Source: G020348385 sp964410125
GTDB taxonomy: Bacteria; Acidobacteriota; Aminicenantia; Aminicenantales; Aminicenantaceae
Assembly (NCBI GenBank): GCA_964410125.1
Contig: CAYPGQ010000013.1
Location: 9,862-73,861 of the forward strand
Length of the DNA stretch: 64,000 nucleotides
Direction: 5' to 3'
A program made the position numbers and the translations under genes. Of this stretch, positions 16,194 through 24,262 are shown piece by piece. Numbering within the stretch: the stretch's first letter is position 1; the number at the start of each line of letters is the position of its first letter. The notes under the pieces are model-generated. The model did no database searches and had not been told where the DNA came from. It was given only the letters and a program-made list of their open reading frames with translations.

Positions 16194-18806
16194 TCATTCA
16201 TACCTCAATGCTTTTATAGGATCGGCCGCGGCCGCTCTTATGGTTTGATAGCTGACTATAATAATCGCGATAACAAGCGCCATTGCACCAGCCAGTAAAA
16301 ATATCCACCATTCGATCCCGATCCGGAAGGCGAAATTTGCCAGCCATTTGGTCAAAGCAAAATAAGCTAAGGGCCAGGCGATTATGTTGGCCAACAACAC
16401 CCATTTAGTGAAATCCTTGGTGAGCATGAAAATGATTTGAGGCACCGATGAACCCAGCACTTTGCGGATACCGATCTCTTTCGTGCGTCTCTCCACTGAA
16501 AAAGAGGCCAACGCCAGCAGTCCGAGGCAGGAAATGAATATGGCCAGAAAGGAAACGTATTGCGTCAGCTTTCCTGTGAGCTGTTCGTTTCCATAAAGCT
16601 TATTCATCTCTTCATCCAGAAAATAATGGACAAAAGGATCGTTCGGAACGATCTCCCTGATCTTGGCCCCGATGTGGCCGATAGTTTGGGCAATATTTTC
16701 CGATCGAATTTTGATATACAAAAAATTGCTCATCCCCTGGCTGTATCGTTCCAGCGGTAACAATACAAAGGGTTTGATCTCGGCATGAAGGGATTGAGTG
16801 TTGAAATCTCTCACAACGCCAACGATCGTTCTCGAGCCCTCCCGCTCTGTGCCAGGACTCCAGATTATCTTTTTGCCGATAGGATCTTCCATCCCCATGG
16901 CCATGACGGCAGCCTCATTAACGACACAGGATTCTGAAGCATCGGCCGGAAAATCTTGGGATAAAAATCGTCCTCGAACCATTTCCAGCCCGAGGGTATC
17001 GGTATAATCATAATCCACATAATTTTGGCCTATAACAAATTCAAGCTCTGTGGTTTTTCCGGTCCAGGACATGCCAATGCTGCCCTCCGAGCTCTCCCAA
17101 TTAAAGGGACTGAACGCCCCGAAGGTTACACCCTGGACTTCTGGGAACTGTAGGAGTTCCTCTTTAACGATCTGATTTCTCTGCTTCAATTCGCCCATGG
17201 ATTCCACAACAACGACATGCTCCTTATCGAATCCCAGATCCCTATTTCTGATGTAATCCATCTGTTGATGGATAACCACAACGCAGATCACAAAAAATAT
17301 GGAAAAGGCGAATTGTGCGACAACAAGCATTTTTCTCAGAGACGCTCCCTTTGTGCCGGATTTTTTGGTCGAGAATTGTCCTTTGATTATGACCACAGGA
17401 TGGATGGCGGAAAGAAAAAAAGCCGGATAACCTCCCGCTAAAAGACCCGTCAATAATGCTATAGCCATCATAATCACGATAAATTTTCCTGTAAAACTCA
17501 ACGTGAGATGAGCGCCTAGCATAGCGTTAATCGATGGGAGAATCGCCTGAACAAGAAATAACGCTAGAACAATTCCCATTATGGCCATCACTATGGATTC
17601 TGTTAAAAACTGCTTGATAAGCTGTGTTCGGTTGGACCCGACGACTTTTTTTATCCCTATCTCTTTGAACCGCTTCTCTGAACGGGCTGTTGACAGGTTC
17701 ATAAAATTGATACAGGCGATTAGAAGCACAATCAAGGACATAACGGAGAAAATGTAGACATAAACGATCTGGCCCACTCCTCTTGGTAAATAAAGATGAA
17801 TTCTTTTTAACGGCTGTAGATGCAGAACATATCTACTCTCGGGCCTGTGAATTTCCAGAACTCCTGAGATCTTTCTACTCACTTCCTGATAGGAACTGTT
17901 CGGGTTCAGCATGACATAGCTCCAACCGGAATTGTTGTTCCAGGTTTTCATCCAGTCGTATCCGATCTCATACGGGATTAAAAAATCGAACTGAAGATGA
18001 GAATTTGGAGGCACATTTTGAATGACTCCGGTGACTTCCAGGTCTATTTTCTTAGAGAAAACATAGTAGCTGATCGTTTTCCCTAGCGGATTATCATCAC
18101 CAAAAAATTTATCGGCCAGGTCCTCTGTTATCACGATTGAATGGGGCTTATCGAGAGCTGTTTGAGGATTTCCTTTGATAAAAGGGAAAGTGAATATCTC
18201 GAAAAAAGAGGGATCCACATAACTTCCCGTGCTCAAATAGCTTTTGTTTCCAAAAGCGACTTTTCTTTTCCAATGTTTGTAATTTGTGGCGTCGATAATT
18301 TCAGGATAATTGTCTTTTAAATACTCTGTCAGCGGGCCCGGCAGATATATCGCAGATCCTTCGAACAACTCATTTGTGTAATACACACGGCAAATCTGGT
18401 CAGCATTTTCATGAAACCGGTCAAAGCTCCTCTGGTCCTGAACCCAGAGAAAAATGAGGATGGTGCAGGCCATCCCGATGGCCAATCCCACGATGTTGAT
18501 AAATGTATAACCCTTTTCTCTTTTTATCCTGCGAATGGCGACCTTCAGATAATTCCAGATGAGGTCAGGCATGAAAAGAGGGCGACGCGCATCAGTTTTA
18601 TGGAATTCCTCCCCGATTCTGTCAGTATGTCCGATTTCTTCAGTGGATATTCGATAGGCTTCTTCCTCGCTTATTCCTTGTCTTATTTTATCCTCGATGA
18701 CATCCCTCAAATGAGATTCCATTTCTTGTATGTATCCATCTTCCATCGCTTCGTTTTTTCTCAGGTTTTTTCGCCACTGTTTTATGGCTTTTTCCAGCTC
18801 GAACAT
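16194..18806 (-). CDS. ABC permease with permease-prefix domain 1 (870 aa)
   Basis: Same layout as the downstream gene: a prefix helical domain at residues 1-80 (MFELEKAIKQWRKNLRKN, 'YIQEMESHLRDVIEDK'), then the MacB/FtsX permease from about residue 85 (WNYLKVAIRRIKREKG), first FtsX motif 'FKEIGIKKVVGSNR', second 'RTKEIGIRKVLGSSV', end DPIKALRYE. It begins 27 nt after the PadR stop, so the regulator and both prefixed permeases form one transcript from the sigma-54 promoter at 19207-19222. The two prefixes are close paralogues, indicating duplication of the whole prefixed gene. Confidence 0.92.
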   Translation of the reverse strand: MFELEKAIKQWRKNLRKNEAMEDGYIQEMESHLRDVIEDKIRQGISEEEAYRISTEEIGHTDRIGEEFHKTDARRPLFMPDLIWNYLKVAIRRIKREKGYTFINIVGLAIGMACTILIFLWVQDQRSFDRFHENADQICRVYYTNELFEGSAIYLPGPLTEYLKDNYPEIIDATNYKHWKRKVAFGNKSYLSTGSYVDPSFFEIFTFPFIKGNPQTALDKPHSIVITEDLADKFFGDDNPLGKTISYYVFSKKIDLEVTGVIQNVPPNSHLQFDFLIPYEIGYDWMKTWNNNSGWSYVMLNPNSSYQEVSRKISGVLEIHRPESRYVLHLQPLKRIHLYLPRGVGQIVYVYIFSVMSLIVLLIACINFMNLSTARSEKRFKEIGIKKVVGSNRTQLIKQFLTESIVMAIMGIVLALFLVQAILPSINAMLGAHLTLSFTGKFIVIMMAIALLTGLLAGGYPAFFLSAIHPVVIIKGQFSTKKSGTKGASLRKMLVVAQFAFSIFFVICVVVIHQQMDYIRNRDLGFDKEHVVVVESMGELKQRNQIVKEELLQFPEVQGVTFGAFSPFNWESSEGSIGMSWTGKTTELEFVIGQNYVDYDYTDTLGLEMVRGRFLSQDFPADASESCVVNEAAVMAMGMEDPIGKKIIWSPGTEREGSRTIVGVVRDFNTQSLHAEIKPFVLLPLERYSQGMSNFLYIKIRSENIAQTIGHIGAKIREIVPNDPFVHYFLDEEMNKLYGNEQLTGKLTQYVSFLAIFISCLGLLALASFSVERRTKEIGIRKVLGSSVPQIIFMLTKDFTKWVLLANIIAWPLAYFALTKWLANFAFRIGIEWWIFLLAGAMALVIAIIIVSYQTIRAAAADPIKALRYE

Positions 18807-18833
18807 TTTGTCCTCCTACACATCATAATGATA

Positions 18834-19166
18834 TTATGCGGGAATAGGCTTCCATAACTTGGATAGCGCTTCATGCACGCTGAGCCACTGTTTGCGCTCC
18901 TTTTCCAGCTCTTCCCTACCCTTTTCCGTCAGCATGTAATACTTGCGAAGTCTTCCTCCATTGGATATTTTCCATTGAGAGCGGATGAACTCGTCCTTCT
19001 CCAGCCTGTGAAGCACGGGATAGAGCATGCCGTCCGACCACTCCAGCTTTCCACCGGAGAGATCCTTCACTTTCTGGATGATCTGATAGCCGTAGTTTTC
19101 GCCACTCATAAGAATGGACAAGATCATCGGTTTTGTAGATGCTGCAACCAATGCTTTTGAAATCAT
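18834..19166 (-). CDS. PadR-family transcriptional regulator
   Basis: 110-aa winged-helix repressor type: 'TKPMILSILMSGENYGYQII' (helix 1 region), 'SDGMLYPVLHRLEKDEFIRS' (recognition helix and wing), then 'GRLRKYYMLTEKGREELEKE' and a C-terminal dimerisation helix. GAGAGG lies 6 nt before the ATG. First gene of the permease operon, 30 nt after the predicted sigma-54 start, so it is probably both activated with the operon and feeding back on it (inference). PadR proteins commonly answer to hydrophobic compounds or envelope stress; the ligand here is unknown. Confidence 0.9.
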   Translation of the reverse strand: MISKALVAASTKPMILSILMSGENYGYQIIQKVKDLSGGKLEWSDGMLYPVLHRLEKDEFIRSQWKISNGGRLRKYYMLTEKGREELEKERKQWLSVHEALSKLWKPIPA

Positions 19167-19206
19167 TTTATACCTCTCATCACTAGATACCTAACGTCTC
19201 TATGTA

Positions 19207-19222
19207 TGCAAAAAATGTGCCA
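19207..19222 (-). promoter_or_regulatory. Sigma-54 (-24/-12) promoter of the PadR-permease operon
   Basis: Minus strand TGGCACATTTTTTGCA with the required 10 bp between GG and GC. The predicted start is near 19196, 30 nt before the PadR ATG. Nearly the same sequence as the promoter at 8493-8508. Confidence 0.82.
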
Positions 19223-19286
19223 CAACCAAATTTCTCTGAAACTCAGAGGTGGTTAAAGTGAGAGGTTAAAAAAGATGTAAAAAAAC

Positions 19287-19324
19287 TGTACGATTTAGAA
19301 ACACGAAATGTCCGTAATCGGACA
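19287..19324. promoter_or_regulatory. Tandem activator (UAS) sites upstream of the 19214 sigma-54 promoter
   Basis: TGTACGATTTAGAAACA (19287-19303) and TGTCCGTAATCGGACA (19309-19324; the dyad extends to 7+7 bp, 19308-19325), starts 22 bp apart, centred about 81 and 102 bp from the promoter. They lie between the divergent PadR operon and the glutaminyl cyclase gene. A separate perfect dyad, CTCTGA-N3-TCAGAG (19234-19248), sits just upstream of the -24 element and may be a repressor site. Confidence 0.65.
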
Positions 19325-19384
19325 TAGCCCAATAAATATGAGACACATTCTATGAAATAAGATAAAATGATTATGGAAGATCGT

Positions 19385-20206
19385 ATGATCCAATATTTCG
19401 TATATCAAGCTTTTAAACTCATGGCTGTCGTTTTGACTTTTTGTTTATTTTTTCCACTGATCTTTGATCTGTCAGCCCTAAAGAGTATTACTGAAAAGCC
19501 GCCAGTAAAAATTCCCTATAAAATTACCGGTACATATCCCCACATTCCGGGATCTTTTACACAAGGTCTGGTTTTCAAGGATGGATTTTTGTACGAAGGA
19601 ACAGGTCAATACGGTTCATCGAGATTAAGAAAGATCAAACTGGAAACAGGAGAAATCGTAAAAGAAATAAGACTTCCTCGAGATATATTCGGAGAAGGAA
19701 TAACAATCTATAAGGACAGAATAATTCAGCTGACATGGTTTTCTCAAATCGGCTTCGTCTATGATAAAAAGAGCTTCCGCCATCTTGATACCTTCCGGTA
19801 TCCGGTCCCGATAGAAGGATGGGGAATCACGACCGATGGCAAACACCTGATCGTCAGTGACGGATCGAGCAGGCTTTATTTCCTGGACCCGGAATCATTC
19901 AAAGTGAAAAGCCATCTTGATGTCTATGACCATCTGGGTTCGGTCCAAAAAGTCAATGAATTGGAGTATGTCGAAGGCGCTATTTATGCGAACATATGGC
20001 AGTTGCCGAAGATAATTAAAATTGACATAAGGACAGGAAGGGTGACAGGCATTATCGACCTGAGCGAAATCGTTCCCGAACAGTTCCGGAATCATGTCGA
20101 TTATGTCCTTAACGGCATTGCCTACGATTCTGAAAAAAAAAGATTTTTTGTGACCGGGAAAATGTGGCCGTTCATTTCTGAGCTGGAACTACTCGTACCG
20201 GAGTGA
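19385..20206 (+). CDS. Glutaminyl-peptide cyclotransferase (glutamine cyclotransferase family)
   Basis: About 273 aa from the ATG at 19385, chosen because GGAAG lies 5 nt upstream; an ATG at 19367 would add six residues. An N-terminal hydrophobic segment (LMAVVLTFCLFFPLIF) acts as signal or anchor, so the enzyme works outside the cytoplasm. The remainder is the five-bladed propeller of the plant/bacterial-type enzyme: 'PHIPGSFTQGLVFKDGFLYE' (conserved TQGL), 'EGITIYKDRIIQLTW', 'EGWGITTDGKHLIVSDGS', 'NELEYVEGAIYANIW', 'LNGIAYD'. It makes N-terminal pyroglutamate from glutamine. It overlaps the end of the convergent permease 20189 by 18 nt. Confidence 0.88.
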   Translation: MIQYFVYQAFKLMAVVLTFCLFFPLIFDLSALKSITEKPPVKIPYKITGTYPHIPGSFTQGLVFKDGFLYEGTGQYGSSRLRKIKLETGEIVKEIRLPRDIFGEGITIYKDRIIQLTWFSQIGFVYDKKSFRHLDTFRYPVPIEGWGITTDGKHLIVSDGSSRLYFLDPESFKVKSHLDVYDHLGSVQKVNELEYVEGAIYANIWQLPKIIKIDIRTGRVTGIIDLSEIVPEQFRNHVDYVLNGIAYDSEKKRFFVTGKMWPFISELELLVPE

Positions 20207-22795
20207 ATTCACGGGATCGGTCAAGGCCGCCTTAAAGGACTGGTAGCTCACCGTCATAACCGCGATCAGAAAGGCAAAAGCGGCCGACAATCCAAATATC
20301 CAAACAGTCACGCTTGTCCGGTAAGCAAAACCTTGCAGCCATTTGTCGATTATGAAATACGCGACAGGCCATGCGATGATATTTGCGAGAAAGACCCATT
20401 TCGTGAATTCCCGCACCAGTAGAACCAAAATATTAGGCACCGAGGCACCGAGGATTTTCCTTATGCCGATTTCTTTGGTTCTCTGTTCTGCTGCAAAAGA
20501 GGACAATCCAGCCAATCCCAAACAGGATATGAATACGGCCAGCAGGGTAAGCGTGGTGTAAAGCCGCCCCAAATTCTCCTCCGATCGATAATAGCGATTG
20601 AAATCCTCATCGAGGAAAAAATATGTGAACAGACCCCCAAGCTGAAGTTCATTCCACTTTTTTTCCACAAAAGAAAGAGTCTGGGGAAGGTTTTCTGTCT
20701 TGACGGTTAAACTGAGATAGGAAAAAAAATCAGGCCGCCACTGCAAAACGAGCGGTTCCACTTTTGTCTGAAGCCCCCTGTAATGGAAATCTTTGGTCAC
20801 GCCGATGATCGTCCCTATGCCTCCTGATCCTCCCTCGTACATTCTTTTTCCGATCGCTTCCTCAGGGGAAGAAAAGCCGAAAGCCCTGGCTGCGGTTTCG
20901 TTCAGGATAAATGTGTCCTCGATATCGGTCTGAACTTTCTTCTGGAACGACCTCCCTGCAATCATGTCGATTTTGTATTCGGGGAGAAAATCGCTATCCA
21001 CATAATAAAAGTTCATGCTCTGGGTATTTTCATCCGTTTCGCCGACAAGCCGGGCTTCGATTAAGTTTGCCAGGCGTCCCGGCACATTCCATAGTGCCGT
21101 GGATCCTATGATGGAAGGATAGTTCAGGAATTCGTTTTTAACCGATTCAGACCTGTCTCCCATTTCTGCAGGGATGATCAGCTTTTGAAGTTTATCGAAT
21201 CCGAGATTTTTGTTTTTCATAAAATCGATTTGTCTATAAACAGCAAGAGTTCCGATAACGAGAAAAATCGTGATCGAAAACTGGGCCACCACAAGAACCT
21301 TTCGTAGCAGGGTCCTTTTGGGATCATGGCCTCTGGATCCTTTAAGAACATTCACGGTCATAAACCGGGAGAGAAAAAAAGCAGGATAACTTCCGGCTAT
21401 GAAACCGACACAAACGGAAAGACCCAATAAACTCAAAAGGATCATGGGTTCGAACAAATCCTGCCTTTCAAAGCTTTGGCCTGTCAACATGTTGAAATAA
21501 GGCAAGGTCAGAGCCACGATGACGAGCGATAATACCGATGAAAAAATAGACGCCAGCATGCTTTCCAGAAGGAATTGGCGGGTCAATTGCGTGCGGTGGG
21601 CACCCACGACCTTCCGCACACCAACTTCTTTGGCCCTGTTTGCCGAACGGGCAGTTGCGAGATTTATAAAATTGATACAGGAGATGAGCAATAACAATAT
21701 CCCGATGATCGAAAATATCATGATATCCCGCGGATTTCCCGGAGAGCCGATCTCGGAGACAAGGTTGGAATGGAGATGAATGGAAGAAATGGGCTGAAGA
21801 TAAAAGGTGAAGTCCACTCCCCCCTCTTCCAGTTCTTCCTTTGCATATGTATCCGCAATGTGGCGGACTTTTTCTTCAAAATGCTGCGGATCGACGTTGG
21901 GCTTCAGCTTGACGTACGCATAAAATCCTGTCCATCCCCAATTATCGAGGTTCCAGACTCTTTCGAAACCATTCAAGGATATGATCACATCATACTTGAG
22001 ATGTGTATTCCTGGGATAATTTTCGATAACGCCTGTGATTTCCACGGGATTTCCCCAAAGAACGAGTGTTTGGCCGACAGGATCATCGTGACCAAAATAC
22101 CTTTGGGCCACTCTCTCTGTGATGACGACGGTCCTTGGCCTATCGAGCGCTTTTTCTGGATTTCCTCTGATAAACGGGATGGTGAATACATCAAATATGT
22201 CATTCTCTGCGATCATCACCCAGTCTTCATAAAATTTTGTTTCTTCCCGCTCGACCAGGCTATCCCAGGTCGCCAGCTGAAACCGGGCGGCGCTCTCCAC
22301 TTCCGGGAAACTTTCTCTTATTGCAGGAATCAAGGGTGTGGCCACTCTGGCCGTATCCAATTCTGCCGCTTCTTTTTGGATTTTTTGAGCGATACGGAAT
22401 ATCCTGTCCCCATCTTGATGATACCTGTCATAGCTCAGCTCATGATGAACATGCAAAAAAACCAGGATACAACAGGCCATCCCGATGGCTAAACCCATGA
22501 TGTTGATAAAAGAATAAATTTTATGCCTTCGCATGTTCCTTAGTGCGATTTTTAAATAGTTAGCCATCATGATTATTCTCCAATACAAGGAGTTCCCCAT
22601 TTTTGCCGGTATTAGCTTGAAGACCTGTGACCAATACCAAAGATGGGCATGGAAAGCCCCCTTCTCTTTTGACATTTGGTGATAAAATTCTTCAAAATCT
22701 CCGAGAGGGGTGTCCCATCCCCTATCCGGCAGAATCGACCGCAATAACCTCTCTGCAATCCTGGGAGGCTTAAAAGACTTCTTGTAGTTTCTCAT
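20189..22795 (-). CDS. ABC permease with permease-prefix domain 2 (868 aa)
   Basis: The N-terminal 75 residues (PPRIAERLLRSILPDRG, 'LGDFEEFYHQMSKEKG', 'LWYWSQVFKLIPAKM') match the 'permease prefix domain 2' type, distinct from the type at 13-19 kb. The duplicated MacB/FtsX permease follows ('AKEVGVRKVVGAHR', 'RTKEIGIRKILGASV', tail DPVNSLRYE). The start codon abuts the stop of PadR 22796, so the pair is translationally coupled. It ends inside the 3' end of the opposing glutaminyl cyclase gene. Confidence 0.92.
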   Translation of the reverse strand: MRNYKKSFKPPRIAERLLRSILPDRGWDTPLGDFEEFYHQMSKEKGAFHAHLWYWSQVFKLIPAKMGNSLYWRIIMMANYLKIALRNMRRHKIYSFINIMGLAIGMACCILVFLHVHHELSYDRYHQDGDRIFRIAQKIQKEAAELDTARVATPLIPAIRESFPEVESAARFQLATWDSLVEREETKFYEDWVMIAENDIFDVFTIPFIRGNPEKALDRPRTVVITERVAQRYFGHDDPVGQTLVLWGNPVEITGVIENYPRNTHLKYDVIISLNGFERVWNLDNWGWTGFYAYVKLKPNVDPQHFEEKVRHIADTYAKEELEEGGVDFTFYLQPISSIHLHSNLVSEIGSPGNPRDIMIFSIIGILLLLISCINFINLATARSANRAKEVGVRKVVGAHRTQLTRQFLLESMLASIFSSVLSLVIVALTLPYFNMLTGQSFERQDLFEPMILLSLLGLSVCVGFIAGSYPAFFLSRFMTVNVLKGSRGHDPKRTLLRKVLVVAQFSITIFLVIGTLAVYRQIDFMKNKNLGFDKLQKLIIPAEMGDRSESVKNEFLNYPSIIGSTALWNVPGRLANLIEARLVGETDENTQSMNFYYVDSDFLPEYKIDMIAGRSFQKKVQTDIEDTFILNETAARAFGFSSPEEAIGKRMYEGGSGGIGTIIGVTKDFHYRGLQTKVEPLVLQWRPDFFSYLSLTVKTENLPQTLSFVEKKWNELQLGGLFTYFFLDEDFNRYYRSEENLGRLYTTLTLLAVFISCLGLAGLSSFAAEQRTKEIGIRKILGASVPNILVLLVREFTKWVFLANIIAWPVAYFIIDKWLQGFAYRTSVTVWIFGLSAAFAFLIAVMTVSYQSFKAALTDPVNSLRYE

Positions 22796-23131
22796 TTAAA
22801 CATTTTTGAATGACTTGGGAATATCCCGCCACATATTGGCCTGGACTTGTCTCAATCGCAGCAAGGCTTTCATGCCTTCATCGGTCAACTCATAAATCCG
22901 TTTGTGCCTTCCTCCCCGTTCTGGAGTCGATTCCGACAAATAAGACTTCAGGTATCCCTTTTTGATCAGGCGGTCCAAAGGCATATAAATGGACCCAAGC
23001 GACCAATTCTCCCCCGTGATTTCAGATAATTGTGCTCTAATGGGAACACAATAAGCGTTGCCCTTCAACTTCCAAACAGCTAATAAAATCAATTCCTCTG
23101 CCCTGGTTAAAAGTTTCAAGGTTTCTTCCAA
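22796..23131 (-). CDS. PadR-family transcriptional regulator (transport-operon type)
   Basis: 111 aa: 'TRAEELILLAVWKLKGNAYC' then 'ITGENWSLGSIYMPLDRLIK' (recognition helix) and 'GGRHKRIYELTDEGMKALLR' (wing). Immediately upstream of, and coupled to, the prefix-2 permease. It is a close paralogue of PadR 26842-27174 but different from PadR 18834. It is likely an autorepressor of its permease; the promoter is AT rich (TATATATA near 23165) but I cannot assign boxes with confidence, and see no sigma-54 element. Confidence 0.88.
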   Translation of the reverse strand: MEETLKLLTRAEELILLAVWKLKGNAYCVPIRAQLSEITGENWSLGSIYMPLDRLIKKGYLKSYLSESTPERGGRHKRIYELTDEGMKALLRLRQVQANMWRDIPKSFKNV

Positions 23132-23280
23132 AATGCCATTTGTTTCAATTTTTTAGGATTGTCATATATATAGACGCCATTGTTGAAAAAAAAGTTGACA
23201 AGGTGTTAAAAATAAATTTAAAAAAATCCCTCGATCTTTGGGAAGAAGGAAGTTCAGGGATTAAGGAGTAGGATAAATAA

Positions 23281-23544
23281 TTATCTGAATGGCGTCCAAA
23301 TAGAGATTGGATTCTTGAAAACTGCTGTATCCTTCTGATCGATTCCGAGGACAAGGCACCAATAATTAGCTGCTTTTTTACTCAAGCTTTTTTTATTTAG
23401 TAAAACGTCTTTGAATTTCTCAATGCCGTACTTATTTTGGACCTCTTCTATGTAATCAAAACCTCCGAAATTTATGGCTCTTTCAATCTCGACATCAGGA
23501 GAGATCGATTTTTCGTCTCTATCCCAAAAAAGTTCTTTTCTCAT
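23281..23544 (-). CDS. Small DUF6922-like protein, partner of the AbiEii-type nucleotidyltransferase
   Basis: About 87 aa from the ATG at 23544, which overlaps the stop of the upstream gene as ATGA with AGGA upstream; a longer frame to 23583 is possible but less likely. Sequence features 'LFWDRDEKSISPDVEIERAI', 'NFGGFDYIEEVQNKYGIEKF' and 'SLSKKAANYWCLVLG' resemble the small DUF6922 proteins often found beside AbiEii nucleotidyltransferases. In such pairs it may act as antitoxin or target-binding partner (inference). The family assignment is from memory of the pattern and is moderate. Confidence 0.65.
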   Translation of the reverse strand: MRKELFWDRDEKSISPDVEIERAINFGGFDYIEEVQNKYGIEKFKDVLLNKKSLSKKAANYWCLVLGIDQKDTAVFKNPISIWTPFR

Positions 23545-24209
23545 TGACAGAATCCTGTAAAAAATCGTTTGATTTCTTTCCAATGCTCATGTGTGATTTT
23601 TCGAATTTTTCCTGAATTATCGACGATCAAAATATCATCTACCTCTTGCTCGGCATCGAAAAAATAAACCATAGCGGTTTTCAGATGATAGCTATATTTT
23701 TTTTCAACCTGATATTTCCGCTGAACAAAAGAAAACATATCCTTGAATGAATGACACGTCCTTTTGAGCAAATAAAAAAGGTCGACAAAATCTTTGGCAG
23801 AGCCTCTTTGGGCAAGAGCTAAAGCTTTCATGGCTTCAAGATCTTCAAGAGATGCTATCGGGCAATCGAGGTTGGATTTTAGCTCTCGGAAATTTAAATT
23901 GGATAACAGTGGGTAAGGCAGATGAAATAGAGAAAATTTTATTTTCTCTCGAGACAGGAATAGAATCAAGCTGTCCTTCTCCAAGATTTCAACATCCACT
24001 CGATCAAACTTCTCTCGTGCTTCAAAAATCAATGCATCAGGTCGAAATGGTTTCTGCGAAAAAAAATCAATATCGAAAGAAACACGATGATTCAGATAAA
24101 AATAAAGAGCTGTACCGCCCGCTAAATAACTGTCTTGGGGAAGAATTTTGCTATCAATAATCTCTATCAATATCTTTTGTAGATTATCAATTTGCTTTTC
24201 CCAGTTCAC
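23541..24209 (-). CDS. AbiEii/AbiGii-type nucleotidyltransferase (toxin-like)
   Basis: 222 aa. The nucleotidyltransferase signature is complete: 'YLAGGTALYFYL' followed by 'HRVSFDIDFFSQ', where the GG and D-I-D residues form the nucleotide/metal site, and 'ASLEDLEAMKALALAQRGSAKDFVDLFYLL' spans the later conserved helix (Lys and D-F-V-D-L). Proteins of this family transfer nucleotides to tRNA or proteins and serve as toxins or abortive-infection effectors. Translationally coupled to 23281-23544. The two-gene module sits between a permease stop (24263) and the next PadR-permease pair, on the same strand, which looks like an insertion into the transporter field. Confidence 0.82.
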   Translation of the reverse strand: MNWEKQIDNLQKILIEIIDSKILPQDSYLAGGTALYFYLNHRVSFDIDFFSQKPFRPDALIFEAREKFDRVDVEILEKDSLILFLSREKIKFSLFHLPYPLLSNLNFRELKSNLDCPIASLEDLEAMKALALAQRGSAKDFVDLFYLLKRTCHSFKDMFSFVQRKYQVEKKYSYHLKTAMVYFFDAEQEVDDILIVDNSGKIRKITHEHWKEIKRFFTGFCQ

Positions 24210-24262
24210 AATATCATTTTAACACGAATTCACTCCGATTTGTCCAAATATCCAGATTTTTT

